Positions 1 to 7,850 of a stretch of DNA of 64,000 nucleotides are shown piece by piece. This DNA comes from Pseudomonadota bacterium (lineage in GTDB: Bacteria; Pseudomonadota; Alphaproteobacteria; Caulobacterales; Aquidulcibacteraceae), in NCBI GenBank assembly GCA_020161405.1, contig JAIUOD010000001.1, positions 744,001-808,000 of the forward strand, read 5' to 3'. Each line of letters starts with the position of its first letter. The stretch's first letter is position 1. The notes beneath the pieces were generated by a model. The model was not told the origin of the DNA. It saw only the letters and a program-made list of their open reading frames with translations, and did not search any database. The translations under genes and the position numbers were made by a program.

Positions 1-408
1 ATCTAATGAAGCTGGCGCCCCTGGAAATTTTTTCTTTGCAATAACAATAGTATCAATACAGCGCTCAAATTCAATTGTCGGAAGATTAAGCGCAGCAAGT
101 TCATAATTTAAGAATTTTCGGTCAAATTCAGCATTATGGGCAATAAGTTTTGCATCACCAATAAATTCCAACATTGCATCACAAATTTCAGGATCGCCAA
201 AAGTTGGAAAATCTGCCAAAAATTGCGCCGAAAGACCATGAACTTTAAAAGCTTCAATCGGCATATCGCGCATTGGATTTATATATTTGTGAAAATATTT
301 TCCCGTGGGAATATAATCAATTAATTCAACCATACCAATTTCCACAACCTTATCACCATTGGCGGGGTCAAGGCCTGTTGTCTCAGTATCAAAAACTATT
401 TCACGCAT
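1..408 (-). CDS. dnaQ: DNA polymerase III epsilon subunit (3'-5' proofreading exonuclease), C-terminus outside window
   Basis: Reading the minus strand from an ATG at 408 gives an open frame that runs off the window edge. It contains the DEDD exonuclease ExoI motif FDTETTG (about residues 6-12) and ExoII AHNAEFDRKFLN (about 90-101); ExoIII lies outside. The family proofreads DNA as part of the replicative polymerase. The start overlaps the 3' end of coaE by 8 bp, so the two are translationally coupled. The maf-aroE-coaE-dnaQ block beside the origin is a common alphaproteobacterial arrangement. Confidence 0.9.
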   Translation of the reverse strand, partial: MREIVFDTETTGLDPANGDKVVEIGMVELIDYIPTGKYFHKYINPMRDMPIEAFKVHGLSAQFLADFPTFGDPEICDAMLEFIGDAKLIAHNAEFDRKFLNYELAALNLPTIEFERCIDTIVIAKKKFPGAPASLD

Positions 409-1006
409 CTTTTGATAATTTCTTTAATTCAATATCAATTTCAATAACCCGATTTCGACACTTTTCAAGGCTTTGCGAAGTATCAATAATAAAATCAGCG
501 GCATCAGTTTTTTTTGCATTTGGCATTTGCTTTGCAATTATTGCATTAAATTTTTCCAAATTCATATTTGGGCGCGACAAAACCCTTTGTTTTTGGGTTT
601 CAAAATCACAATCGACAACTATGATTTTATCAAATTCATTTTGTGAATTGGTTTCAAATAATAATGGAATATCTAAAATCACATAAGGCGCATTATTTTT
701 CATTGAGGTTTCGATAAATTGTTCGCGGTTCTGTTTAACCAATGGATGAACAATATTTTCAAGTTTTTTAAGGGCATTTATATCTTTAATAACAATTGCG
801 CTTAGTTTTTTTCTATCAATATCGCCATTTTCATCGGCGATTTTACCAAATTCTTTTTGAATTAAAATATTGGCCTTGCCACCCTTTTTATAAAGAATAT
901 GAACCGCATCATCAGCGGACCACACACCAATTCCAAGTTTTGTAAACATCGACGCAATGGTTGATTTACCCATACCAATCGAACCAGTAAGCCCGACCTT
1001 AAGCAT
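401..1006 (-). CDS. coaE: Dephospho-CoA kinase
   Basis: 201 residues, the normal length. A P-loop GLTGSIGMGKST sits at residues 5-16, followed by the CoaE pattern of a nucleotide-kinase fold (DIPLLFE near residue 112, VVDCDFETQKQR near 130). It phosphorylates the 3'-OH of dephospho-CoA in the last step of CoA synthesis, in the cytosol. The start overlaps the end of aroE by 8 bp and the end overlaps dnaQ by 8 bp, so it is inside one operon. Confidence 0.93.
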   Translation of the reverse strand: MLKVGLTGSIGMGKSTIASMFTKLGIGVWSADDAVHILYKKGGKANILIQKEFGKIADENGDIDRKKLSAIVIKDINALKKLENIVHPLVKQNREQFIETSMKNNAPYVILDIPLLFETNSQNEFDKIIVVDCDFETQKQRVLSRPNMNLEKFNAIIAKQMPNAKKTDAADFIIDTSQSLEKCRNRVIEIDIELKKLSKDA

Positions 1007-1856
1007 TTTCCAAAACCCTTTTTAGGCCAATATCGAAATCAGGGCGAATATCAAACCATTTTTCAAATGCCAAAACCGCCTGACCAACCAGCATTCCAAT
1101 TCCATTAAGGCTTTGGCGATTTTGGTCTTGTGCCATTTTTCTAAAAGTAGTTTCAGACGGGTGATAAACCATATCATATATTATTGAATTAGGTTTTGAT
1201 TTTGATAAATCAAATTTCAATTCGCCTTCATTATTAAGGCCAATTGTTGTGGCATTAATTATAAGGCCGCAATCTTCAATTCCATTTTCAATTTCATCCC
1301 ATAATATTCCATTGAATTGGCAATTTTCATTTTCAAGTTTTTTTGAACAATTGATAATTTCATTGAGTTTTTCTTGATTGCGGGCAATAATATTAATTTC
1401 TTTTGTGCCATTTTTTAAAAATGCATAAATCACACCTTTGGCTGCGCCACCTGCGCCAATAATTGCAATTTTTCCATTATTTTGCCGCCAATTTTGCGCG
1501 CGCCTATCTAAATCAAGGATTAAACCATACCCATCCGTATTGAAAGCGTAAGATTTACCATTTTTAATTGAAATAGTATTTGCCGCACCCATAATTTCAA
1601 TATCATGGGTTTTAAAATCAGATAATTTTGCTGCCCTTTCTTTAAAAGGCGCGGTAATATTGCAACCCTTAAGATCCGCCGCGACAAGTCCGCAAAAAGC
1701 AGATTCTAAATTTTCAATCGCAGGCTCAAATGCAAGATATGCCGCATCAAACCCACAATCATCAAACCAACCATTATGCAAAATTGGTGATTTTGAATGC
1801 CGTGCAGGATTACCAAAAATCCCATAAAGCTGCGTTGATGCGGTAATTTTCCTCAT
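999..1856 (-). CDS. aroE: Shikimate dehydrogenase (NADP+)
   Basis: 285 residues. The N-terminal substrate domain shows YGIFGNPARHSKSPILHN (about 11-28), with the Ser pair and Lys region typical of AroE and a later NTDGYG motif. The Rossmann nucleotide motif GAGGAAKGV is near residues 134-142. It reduces 3-dehydroshikimate to shikimate in aromatic amino acid synthesis. The stop codon overlaps coaE, and the start overlaps the maf stop by 4 bp (ATGA type). Confidence 0.93.
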   Translation of the reverse strand: MRKITASTQLYGIFGNPARHSKSPILHNGWFDDCGFDAAYLAFEPAIENLESAFCGLVAADLKGCNITAPFKERAAKLSDFKTHDIEIMGAANTISIKNGKSYAFNTDGYGLILDLDRRAQNWRQNNGKIAIIGAGGAAKGVIYAFLKNGTKEINIIARNQEKLNEIINCSKKLENENCQFNGILWDEIENGIEDCGLIINATTIGLNNEGELKFDLSKSKPNSIIYDMVYHPSETTFRKMAQDQNRQSLNGIGMLVGQAVLAFEKWFDIRPDFDIGLKRVLENA

Positions 1857-2467
1857 GCTTTGACCATATCATGTTGGCGCAAAAACGACAAAGTCTCAAT
1901 CATTGGTAATCCAAGAATAGCAAAATAATCGCCTTCAATTTTTTCAAATAATTGAAGGCCCATACCTTCTAATTGATAACAGCCAACAGAAGAAAGAATT
2001 TTATCACCGCTTTGTTCAAGATAATGGTCTAAAAACTCGTCACTAAAATCGCGCATTTTTAATTTTGGCGCGGTATCAAGACGCCAAATTAATTGGCTAT
2101 TACGATAAATTACCACCGCATTTTGTAAATAATGGGTTTTACCACGAAAATACTGCAATCTTTGACGTGCTTCATCCATGCTTTGGGCTTTGTCAAAAAC
2201 TTCATTACCAAGACAAAGCATTTGATCGGCACCAATCACAAAATCATTTGGATGTTTTTGCGATAATTTTTGTGCTTTTAATTTTGCCAATTCATGTGCT
2301 TGATCTTTGGGTGCAACACCTTCTTGGCGTAATGATAATTTTGCCATTTCTTCATCAACACCCGAATTAATCGCAATATAATCAACCAATGCATTATCCA
2401 TTAATTGACGTCTTATATAACTTTGGGATGCAAGAATTATTTTTGGCTTTTCATTATTATTGTGCAT
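1853..2467 (-). CDS. maf: Maf-like nucleoside triphosphate pyrophosphatase
   Basis: About 204 residues from the ATG at 2467. An upstream in-frame TTG at 2488 would add 7 residues but is less likely. The Maf N-terminal signature appears as ILASQSYIRRQLM, close to the usual LASxSPRRxELL, with the acidic DEEMA and GADQ motifs following. The family hydrolyses non-canonical or modified NTPs to the monophosphate and can affect septum formation. It overlaps the 3' end of ppsR, so it belongs to the same minus-strand operon. Confidence 0.88.
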   Translation of the reverse strand: MHNNNEKPKIILASQSYIRRQLMDNALVDYIAINSGVDEEMAKLSLRQEGVAPKDQAHELAKLKAQKLSQKHPNDFVIGADQMLCLGNEVFDKAQSMDEARQRLQYFRGKTHYLQNAVVIYRNSQLIWRLDTAPKLKMRDFSDEFLDHYLEQSGDKILSSVGCYQLEGMGLQLFEKIEGDYFAILGLPMIETLSFLRQHDMVKA

Positions 2468-3287
2468 TTTCACGCTTTCTTGTTTCAACCATATTTAAAA
2501 TTGTTGCCGCAGTTTCTTCGATTGAACGGCGTGTCACATCAATAACATTCCAACCTTGTCGCTCAAAAAGGCGGTTTGCAAAAACAACTTCTTCACGAAC
2601 CGAATCTTCATCAACATATTCTGTATTGGCTTCGGTATTAAGACTTAAAAGGCGGTTGGTTCGTATTGCAATTAATCTATCTGGTGAAACTTTAAGGCCA
2701 ATAACAAATGGCTTTTTTAATTCCAATAAGGGTTGCGGAATTGGGCCACCATAAACAAGCGGGTAATTTGCAGTTTTATAACCACGATTTGCAAGATAAA
2801 TTGATGTTGGGGTTTTTGAAGTTCGACTTACACCAACTAAAACAATATCGGCATCATTATATTCATGAACCATTTGCCCGTCATCATGGGCAAGCGTGTA
2901 ATTTATTGCTTCAATTCGTCGAAAATAATTTTCATCAAGGCTTTGTTTTGAACCTGTTTTAACACTTGGTGCAATTCCCAAATGGCGTGAAAAAAAGTTT
3001 AACGCCCCATCAAGTAAAGCCATAGCAGGAATACCAAGATTGTGGCATTTTTCCTCTAAAACTTCGCGTAATTCTTGGGATGCAATTGTAAAAATAACAA
3101 TTCCAGGGCGGCTTTCGATTTCTTCTAATACTTTATCCAATTGGCGGCGCGAACGAACAAGATAATAAGAACGTTCAAGAACACTTATACCGTCAAAAAG
3201 CGGGGAAACGGCGCGCAAAATCGTATTCAATGTTTCACCGGTTGAATCCGAAACCAAATGAACATTTACAAAAATCGAATTTGCCAT
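2457..3287 (-). CDS. ppsR: Bifunctional kinase / pyrophosphorylase regulating pyruvate phosphate dikinase or PEP synthase (DUF299)
   Basis: 276 residues, the standard length for DUF299. The N-terminus has VHLVSDSTGETL (8-19) and the P-loop-like motif GVSRTSKTPTSIYLAN lies near residues 150-165. Family members phosphorylate and dephosphorylate a threonine on PPDK or PEP synthase, using ADP and Pi. This is the RP001-type gene that flanks oriC on the side opposite hemE in Caulobacter and Rickettsia. It is the first gene of the leftward operon, starting right at the origin region. Confidence 0.9.
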   Translation of the reverse strand: MANSIFVNVHLVSDSTGETLNTILRAVSPLFDGISVLERSYYLVRSRRQLDKVLEEIESRPGIVIFTIASQELREVLEEKCHNLGIPAMALLDGALNFFSRHLGIAPSVKTGSKQSLDENYFRRIEAINYTLAHDDGQMVHEYNDADIVLVGVSRTSKTPTSIYLANRGYKTANYPLVYGGPIPQPLLELKKPFVIGLKVSPDRLIAIRTNRLLSLNTEANTEYVDEDSVREEVVFANRLFERQGWNVIDVTRRSIEETAATILNMVETRKRENAQ

Positions 3288-3706
3288 TTTTACCCCTATT
3301 TCCCTTTAATTGGCTTTAATTGTTTGAGTAAGCCAAATCAAGCAATTCGGGCACGTAAAAAGGTGGATGTTAATAATTTATTAATAGCTGTTAATAAGTT
3401 GTGAAAATTGTTGGTAAATAAATAATTAACAATATTTTTTAACCATATTTTACACAAGCAAAATAAAGTTTTCCACAATTGAGTCACAGCCTGTGATTTT
3501 GGTTAATTTTATTAAATTTTTATCCACAGAAATATAAAATCTGTAATTCACCATATATTTATGGAATTTATTGTCGCAGCATGTTGAATAAGCTGTGGGA
3601 AAGTTTTGAAAGATGTGAACAATGTGTTAGTAGGTTTTGCGATTTTCAAATCTATCCACCTTACTAAAACATTACTACTTCCTTAATTTATATAGAAAGA
3701 TTTAAA
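3288..3706. other. Probable chromosomal replication origin (oriC), between ppsR and hemE
   Basis: A 419-bp non-coding, very AT-rich stretch. It holds one perfect DnaA box TTATCCACA (3520-3528), two one-mismatch boxes TTTTCCACA (3469-3477) and TTTTACACA (3448-3456), and weaker matches at 3594-3602 (reverse), 3652-3660 and 3400-3408 (reverse). A full CtrA-type site TTAA-N7-TTAA lies at 3370-3384, with a further TTAA at 3391-3394, and a GANTC site at 3481-3485. Genes on both sides are transcribed outward. Known context: the Caulobacter origin sits next to hemE, opposite an RP001-type gene. Origin function is inferred from synteny and motifs. Confidence 0.78.
3370..3384. promoter_or_regulatory. 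CtrA-type binding site TTAA-N7-TTAA in the origin region
   Basis: The sequence TTAATAATTTATTAA matches the CtrA consensus TTAA-N7-TTAA exactly. In Caulobacter, CtrA binding in oriC blocks initiation in swarmer cells. The surrounding DNA is AT-rich, so a chance match is possible; location in the ppsR-hemE gap raises the likelihood. Confidence 0.5.
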
Positions 3707-4738
3707 TTGGAAAACCAAAATAAGCCTTTAATTATTCGAACCATTGAAGGAAAAAAGGAAGAAAGAATTCCTATTTGGATGATGCGTCAAGCAGGACGCC
3801 ACCTTCCTGAATATAAAGAATTAAGGGCAAGGAATAAAAGCTTTCTTGATTTTTGTTATGCACCAGCGGCGGCAGCCGAAGCAACATTACAGCCTTTAAG
3901 GCGTTATGATATTGATGCGGCAATTATCTTTTCTGATATTTTGGTTATTCCACATGCAATGGGTCAATTTGTTGATTTCAAAGAAGGAATTGGACCAGTT
4001 TTAGAACCAATTCGTGAAATTACTGAATTAAGAAAACTTGATACAAGTAAAATAATAACCCGCCTTAACCCAGTTTATGAAGCCTTGGGCCGTGTAAAAG
4101 AAAAATTAAATAGTGAACAAGCGCTTTTGGGATTTTGCGGCGCACCTTGGACTTTGGCAACTTATATAATTCAAGGAAAAGGTGGCGATAGGAATGATGC
4201 AAAATGCTTTGCCTATCAAAATCCACAATTCATGGCACAATTATTTGATATTCTAATCGAAGCCTTGGCAATTCACCTTGATGCACAATTAAAAGCTGGT
4301 GCAAATGCGGTTCAAATTTTTGAATCATGGGCCGAGGATTTATCAGATTTAGCCTTTAATGAATGGGTAATTGCACCAACAAAAAAACTTGTTGCAAGGC
4401 TTAAAGAATTAAATCCAGATGCCAAAATTATTGGTTTTCCACGCGGTGCATCACATAGATTGAAATTATATCATTCACAAACCGGTGTTAATGCCGTTGG
4501 AATGGATATTTCATGTGATATTTTCAAAACACGCGAAGAAATTGGCAATGAAATTTGCCTTCAAGGCAATCTTGATCCATTCGCACTTGTGGCGGGCGGT
4601 GAATATCTTGAAAAATCTGTAAATCATATTTTGGATTGCGCGCGCCTTGGGCCGCATATTTTCAATCTTGGGCATGGTATTGTGCCCCAAACCCCAATTG
4701 CCAACGTAGAAGCTATGATTAAGCTTATAAGAGGGTAA
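3707..4738 (+). CDS. hemE: Uroporphyrinogen decarboxylase
   Basis: 343 residues with a TTG start at 3707, preceded by an AGAAAGA ribosome-binding sequence. URO-D signature 1 PIWMMRQAGRHLPEYKELR is near residues 22-40, and signature 2 GFCGAPWTLATYI near 145-157. It removes four carboxyl groups from uroporphyrinogen III to give coproporphyrinogen III in haem synthesis. It is the first gene of a hemE-hemH-hemJ operon leading rightward from the origin; hemH follows after 4 bp. Confidence 0.96.
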   Translation: MENQNKPLIIRTIEGKKEERIPIWMMRQAGRHLPEYKELRARNKSFLDFCYAPAAAAEATLQPLRRYDIDAAIIFSDILVIPHAMGQFVDFKEGIGPVLEPIREITELRKLDTSKIITRLNPVYEALGRVKEKLNSEQALLGFCGAPWTLATYIIQGKGGDRNDAKCFAYQNPQFMAQLFDILIEALAIHLDAQLKAGANAVQIFESWAEDLSDLAFNEWVIAPTKKLVARLKELNPDAKIIGFPRGASHRLKLYHSQTGVNAVGMDISCDIFKTREEIGNEICLQGNLDPFALVAGGEYLEKSVNHILDCARLGPHIFNLGHGIVPQTPIANVEAMIKLIRG

Positions 4739-4742
4739 TGAA

Positions 4743-5702
4743 ATGAAAATTGCGGTGGTTTTATTTAATCTTGGCGGACCTGATAAATCTGAAAATATAA
4801 AACCGTTTTTAAGAAACCTTTTTAAAGACCCCGCAATTATCGATTTACCAAATCCATTGCGTGCTTTTGTTGCATGGCTTATTTCAACAACACGTGCACC
4901 AAAGGCAAAACCTTTATATGATTTAATGGGTGGTTTTTCGCCGCTTTTGGAAAATACAAAAGCACAAAAAGAAGCTTTGGAAAAAGTCTTAAAGGTAAAA
5001 TTTCCAAATGATGAAATTAAAATCTTTATCGCAATGCGTTATTGGCATCCATTAAGTGATGAATGCGCCAAAGAAGTTAATGAATTTTCAGCTGATAAAA
5101 CAATATTGCTTCCGCTTTATCCACATTATTCGATAACAACGACAGGTTCATCAATAAAGGAATTTAAAAATTTCTATAATAAGCCAGTGTTTGAAATTTT
5201 GGATTATCCAAAATTGTCGGGTTTTATTGCCGCCAATGTTAAAAATATAATGGAGCAATGGGATATTTTAGGAAATCCACAAAAAGTGCGTGTATTATTT
5301 TCGGCACATGGATTGCCACAAAAAGTCATTGATGCTGGTGACCCATATGAAAAACAAATCAATGAAACTGCAAATGCAATAAAAGAAATTTTACCGCCAT
5401 TTTTTGAAACCCAAGTTTGTTTTCAATCAAAAGTTGGGCCTTTAAAATGGCTTGAACCATCAACACCTGATGAAATTATTCGTGCTTCTCGTGATAAAAT
5501 TGGAATCATAATTTGCCCAATTGCCTTTGTTAGTGATCATATCGAAACCTTGGTTGAACTAGACGTGGAATATAAGGAAATGTGCCATGAATTAGGCGTG
5601 CCTTTTATGGGACGATCTAAAACGGTTTCATGCGATAATGATTTTATCGAAGGGCTTGCAAATTTGGTTGCTGAAAAGGTGAAAGAAAGCTCAGATGTTT
5701 GA
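4743..5702 (+). CDS. hemH: Ferrochelatase
   Basis: 319 residues. It starts with AVVLFNLGGPDKSE, and the catalytic motif SAHGLPQKVIDAGDPY lies near residues 186-201, with the conserved iron-binding His. It inserts Fe2+ into protoporphyrin IX at the inner membrane. The last codons overlap the hemJ start by 8 bp. Confidence 0.95.
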   Translation: MKIAVVLFNLGGPDKSENIKPFLRNLFKDPAIIDLPNPLRAFVAWLISTTRAPKAKPLYDLMGGFSPLLENTKAQKEALEKVLKVKFPNDEIKIFIAMRYWHPLSDECAKEVNEFSADKTILLPLYPHYSITTTGSSIKEFKNFYNKPVFEILDYPKLSGFIAANVKNIMEQWDILGNPQKVRVLFSAHGLPQKVIDAGDPYEKQINETANAIKEILPPFFETQVCFQSKVGPLKWLEPSTPDEIIRASRDKIGIIICPIAFVSDHIETLVELDVEYKEMCHELGVPFMGRSKTVSCDNDFIEGLANLVAEKVKESSDV

Positions 5703-6150
5703 TTTTTTTTCAAATAATTATGAAATTTTACGTGCCCTACATATAATTGCCGTGATTGCATGGATGGCTGGTCTTATGTATTTGCCGCGAATTTTTATTT
5801 ATCATTCAAATGTTGAAATTGGTTCGCAAACTGATGAAACCTTAAAAACTATGGAACGAAAATTATTCCGTTTCATTATGGAACCATCAATGATTGTTGT
5901 TTGGTGCCTTGGTTTAAGTCTTATAATGGCGCGTGGTGGTTATGAATTTTTAAAAAATCATTTTGTAATGGTAAAACTTACAATGGTGATTTTAATTACA
6001 ATTGTTCACATGTTTTATGGAAAATGGCAAAGTGAGTTTGCCAATGGAAAACGCCCATTAAACCATGTTTTTTATCGCTTCATAAATGAATTACCATTTA
6101 TTTTGATGATTATCGCGGTCTTTATGGTTGTTTTAGAACCTAGTTTTTAA
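5695..6150 (+). CDS. hemJ: Protoporphyrinogen IX oxidase, HemJ type (membrane)
   Basis: 151 residues with about four hydrophobic segments. The conserved [15 protein letters not shown] motif (about 13-27) carries the family His, and a conserved Lys lies in VMVKLTMV. HemJ is the protoporphyrinogen oxidase of most alphaproteobacteria. It overlaps hemH upstream, and its stop codon overlaps the convergent folD stop. Confidence 0.92.
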   Translation: MFDFFSNNYEILRALHIIAVIAWMAGLMYLPRIFIYHSNVEIGSQTDETLKTMERKLFRFIMEPSMIVVWCLGLSLIMARGGYEFLKNHFVMVKLTMVILITIVHMFYGKWQSEFANGKRPLNHVFYRFINELPFILMIIAVFMVVLEPSF

Positions 6151-7034
6151 ACCAAATTACGGCGTAATTTTGCGGCAATAATTGTATTTTGCATCAAACA
6201 TGCAATTGTCATTGGCCCAACTCCACCAGGGACGGGGGTAATTTGACCCGCAATTTCTTTTGCACTTTCAAAATCAACATCACCAACTAATTTAGTTTTT
6301 GATTTTGCGTCCACGGCATTATTTTCAACGCGGTTAATACCAACATCAATAACACATGCGCCTTTTTTAACCCAATCACCCTTAACCATTAAGGGGCGCC
6401 CAACTGCCGCAACCAAAATATCGGCATTTTTACAGATTTCTTCAAGGTTTTTAGTTTTTGAATGGGCAATTGTTACAGTGCAATTTTCTTCTAAAAATAA
6501 AAGCGCCGCAGGTTTTCCAACCAAGATTGAACGCCCAATAATAACAACATTCAAACCTGTTAAATCATCACCTAATGCTGATTTTGCCAAAATAACAGAA
6601 CCCGATGGGGTGCATGCCCTTAGTCCAATTTTACCCAAGGATAATTTACCGGCGCTTTTTTCGGTTAAACCATCAACATCTTTTAATGGGTCGATTTTTT
6701 CAATTACTGCATCTTGATTTAGATGTTTTGGTAATGGCAATTGTACCAAAATTCCATCAACGCTTTCATCTTTACTAAGTTCTTTAACTTTCGCTTCTAA
6801 ATCTTCTTGTTTGGTATCTGCAGGCAATACAAATTCAAGTGATTTAATACCAATTTCGCCAGCCGTTCTTACTTTATTGCGCACATAAACTTGGCTTGCG
6901 GGGTCTTCGCCAACCAAAACAACTGCAAGGCATGGGGTAAAACCATGTTCTTTTTCAATTTTTTGTAATTCTTCTTTGGTTTTTTGGTTTAAAATTTGGG
7001 CTTGTTGTTTGCCATCAATGATTTGCGCGCTCAT
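6147..7034 (-). CDS. folD: Bifunctional methylenetetrahydrofolate dehydrogenase / cyclohydrolase
   Basis: 295 residues. FolD signatures are visible: [17 protein letters not shown] (about 48-64), [10 protein letters not shown] (about 98-107), [15 protein letters not shown] and [18 protein letters not shown] near the end. It interconverts 5,10-methylene-THF and 10-formyl-THF. It is last in a minus-strand trio behind YggT and DUF167, with 7 bp to the latter. Confidence 0.96.
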   Translation of the reverse strand: MSAQIIDGKQQAQILNQKTKEELQKIEKEHGFTPCLAVVLVGEDPASQVYVRNKVRTAGEIGIKSLEFVLPADTKQEDLEAKVKELSKDESVDGILVQLPLPKHLNQDAVIEKIDPLKDVDGLTEKSAGKLSLGKIGLRACTPSGSVILAKSALGDDLTGLNVVIIGRSILVGKPAALLFLEENCTVTIAHSKTKNLEEICKNADILVAAVGRPLMVKGDWVKKGACVIDVGINRVENNAVDAKSKTKLVGDVDFESAKEIAGQITPVPGGVGPMTIACLMQNTIIAAKLRRNLV

Positions 7035-7041
7035 TTTATTC

Positions 7042-7353
7042 CTATTTGGGTAGAAGTGCCTTGATAAACGCTTCTATATCCAAATTTTTATTTTTTACCA
7101 ATAGGCATTTGGTGCGCCCTTTTTGCCCAGTTTTTAATTCAATGTCTGATTTTGGTATTTTAAGAGCTTTGGCAATGATTTTTATAATAGCATCATTGGC
7201 AGCGCCATCTTCGGGAATAGCGCGAATTTTTACTTTTAAATATTGATTACCGTCATCCCGGTTTTCAACACCATCAATTTTTTCAACTTTCGCATTCGGT
7301 GTGGCGCGAATGTGAATTTCAACGCCACCCAAACTTTCCTTTATAAATTTCAT
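7042..7353 (-). CDS. DUF167 family protein (YggU-like)
   Basis: 103 residues. It has the DUF167 pattern [15 protein letters not shown], followed by [34 protein letters not shown] and a closing TKCLLV strand. The function of the family is unknown. It stands between YggT (1-bp gap) and folD, the common arrangement of YggT with DUF167. Confidence 0.9.
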   Translation of the reverse strand: MKFIKESLGGVEIHIRATPNAKVEKIDGVENRDDGNQYLKVKIRAIPEDGAANDAIIKIIAKALKIPKSDIELKTGQKGRTKCLLVKNKNLDIEAFIKALLPK

Positions 7354-7354
7354 A

Positions 7355-7636
7355 TTAGAATGGGATTAAAGGTACAAAAAAGCGCTGTAAAAACCCAATA
7401 ATAAGCCAAAGAATGATAGGTGAAATATCAACACCGCCCATTGAAGGAACGACTTTTCTAATTGGGTTTAGAACAGGTGAAGTTATTCTGTCTGAAACAT
7501 CGGCAATTGTGCCGACCAATTTGTTTCTTGTATTCACAACATCAAAAGCCACAAGCCAGCTTAATATGGCGTTTATGATAACAACCGAAAAGAATAAATT
7601 CAAAACATTGAATGTAAGCCACTGAACTGGTCCCAT
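7355..7636 (-). CDS. YggT family integral membrane protein
   Basis: 93 residues with two hydrophobic helices (about 8-30 and 70-92), joined by a segment with the YggT motif DRITSPVLNPIRKVVPSMGGVDISPI. YggT proteins are small inner-membrane proteins linked to osmotic tolerance or division-associated clusters; the exact role is unknown. It is first in the YggT-DUF167-folD unit. Confidence 0.9.
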   Translation of the reverse strand: MGPVQWLTFNVLNLFFSVVIINAILSWLVAFDVVNTRNKLVGTIADVSDRITSPVLNPIRKVVPSMGGVDISPIILWLIIGFLQRFFVPLIPF

Positions 7637-7850
7637 TTAAATCTCCTAATATCGTATATTTAGAGTGTTTTTTTTAAAATGTAAGGATTTGTACCCAAAA
7701 AAGATGCACAAAAAACGTGCATGCAATGTTGATATGCAAAATATGAACGTCAAAATGATTGTGAAATAAGTATTTCTATTATAATGGGGCGTATCTGGGC
7801 TGGGGAACTTAGATAGATTTAAATCTGTTAAAGGGCTTTATAGGAATAAA

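Noticed and set aside
7759..7785. Promoter for ppc (TTGTGA and TATAAT)
   Set aside because: The spacing is 15 bp and the -35 is poor; the TATAAT may be real but I cannot define the promoter well enough to list it.
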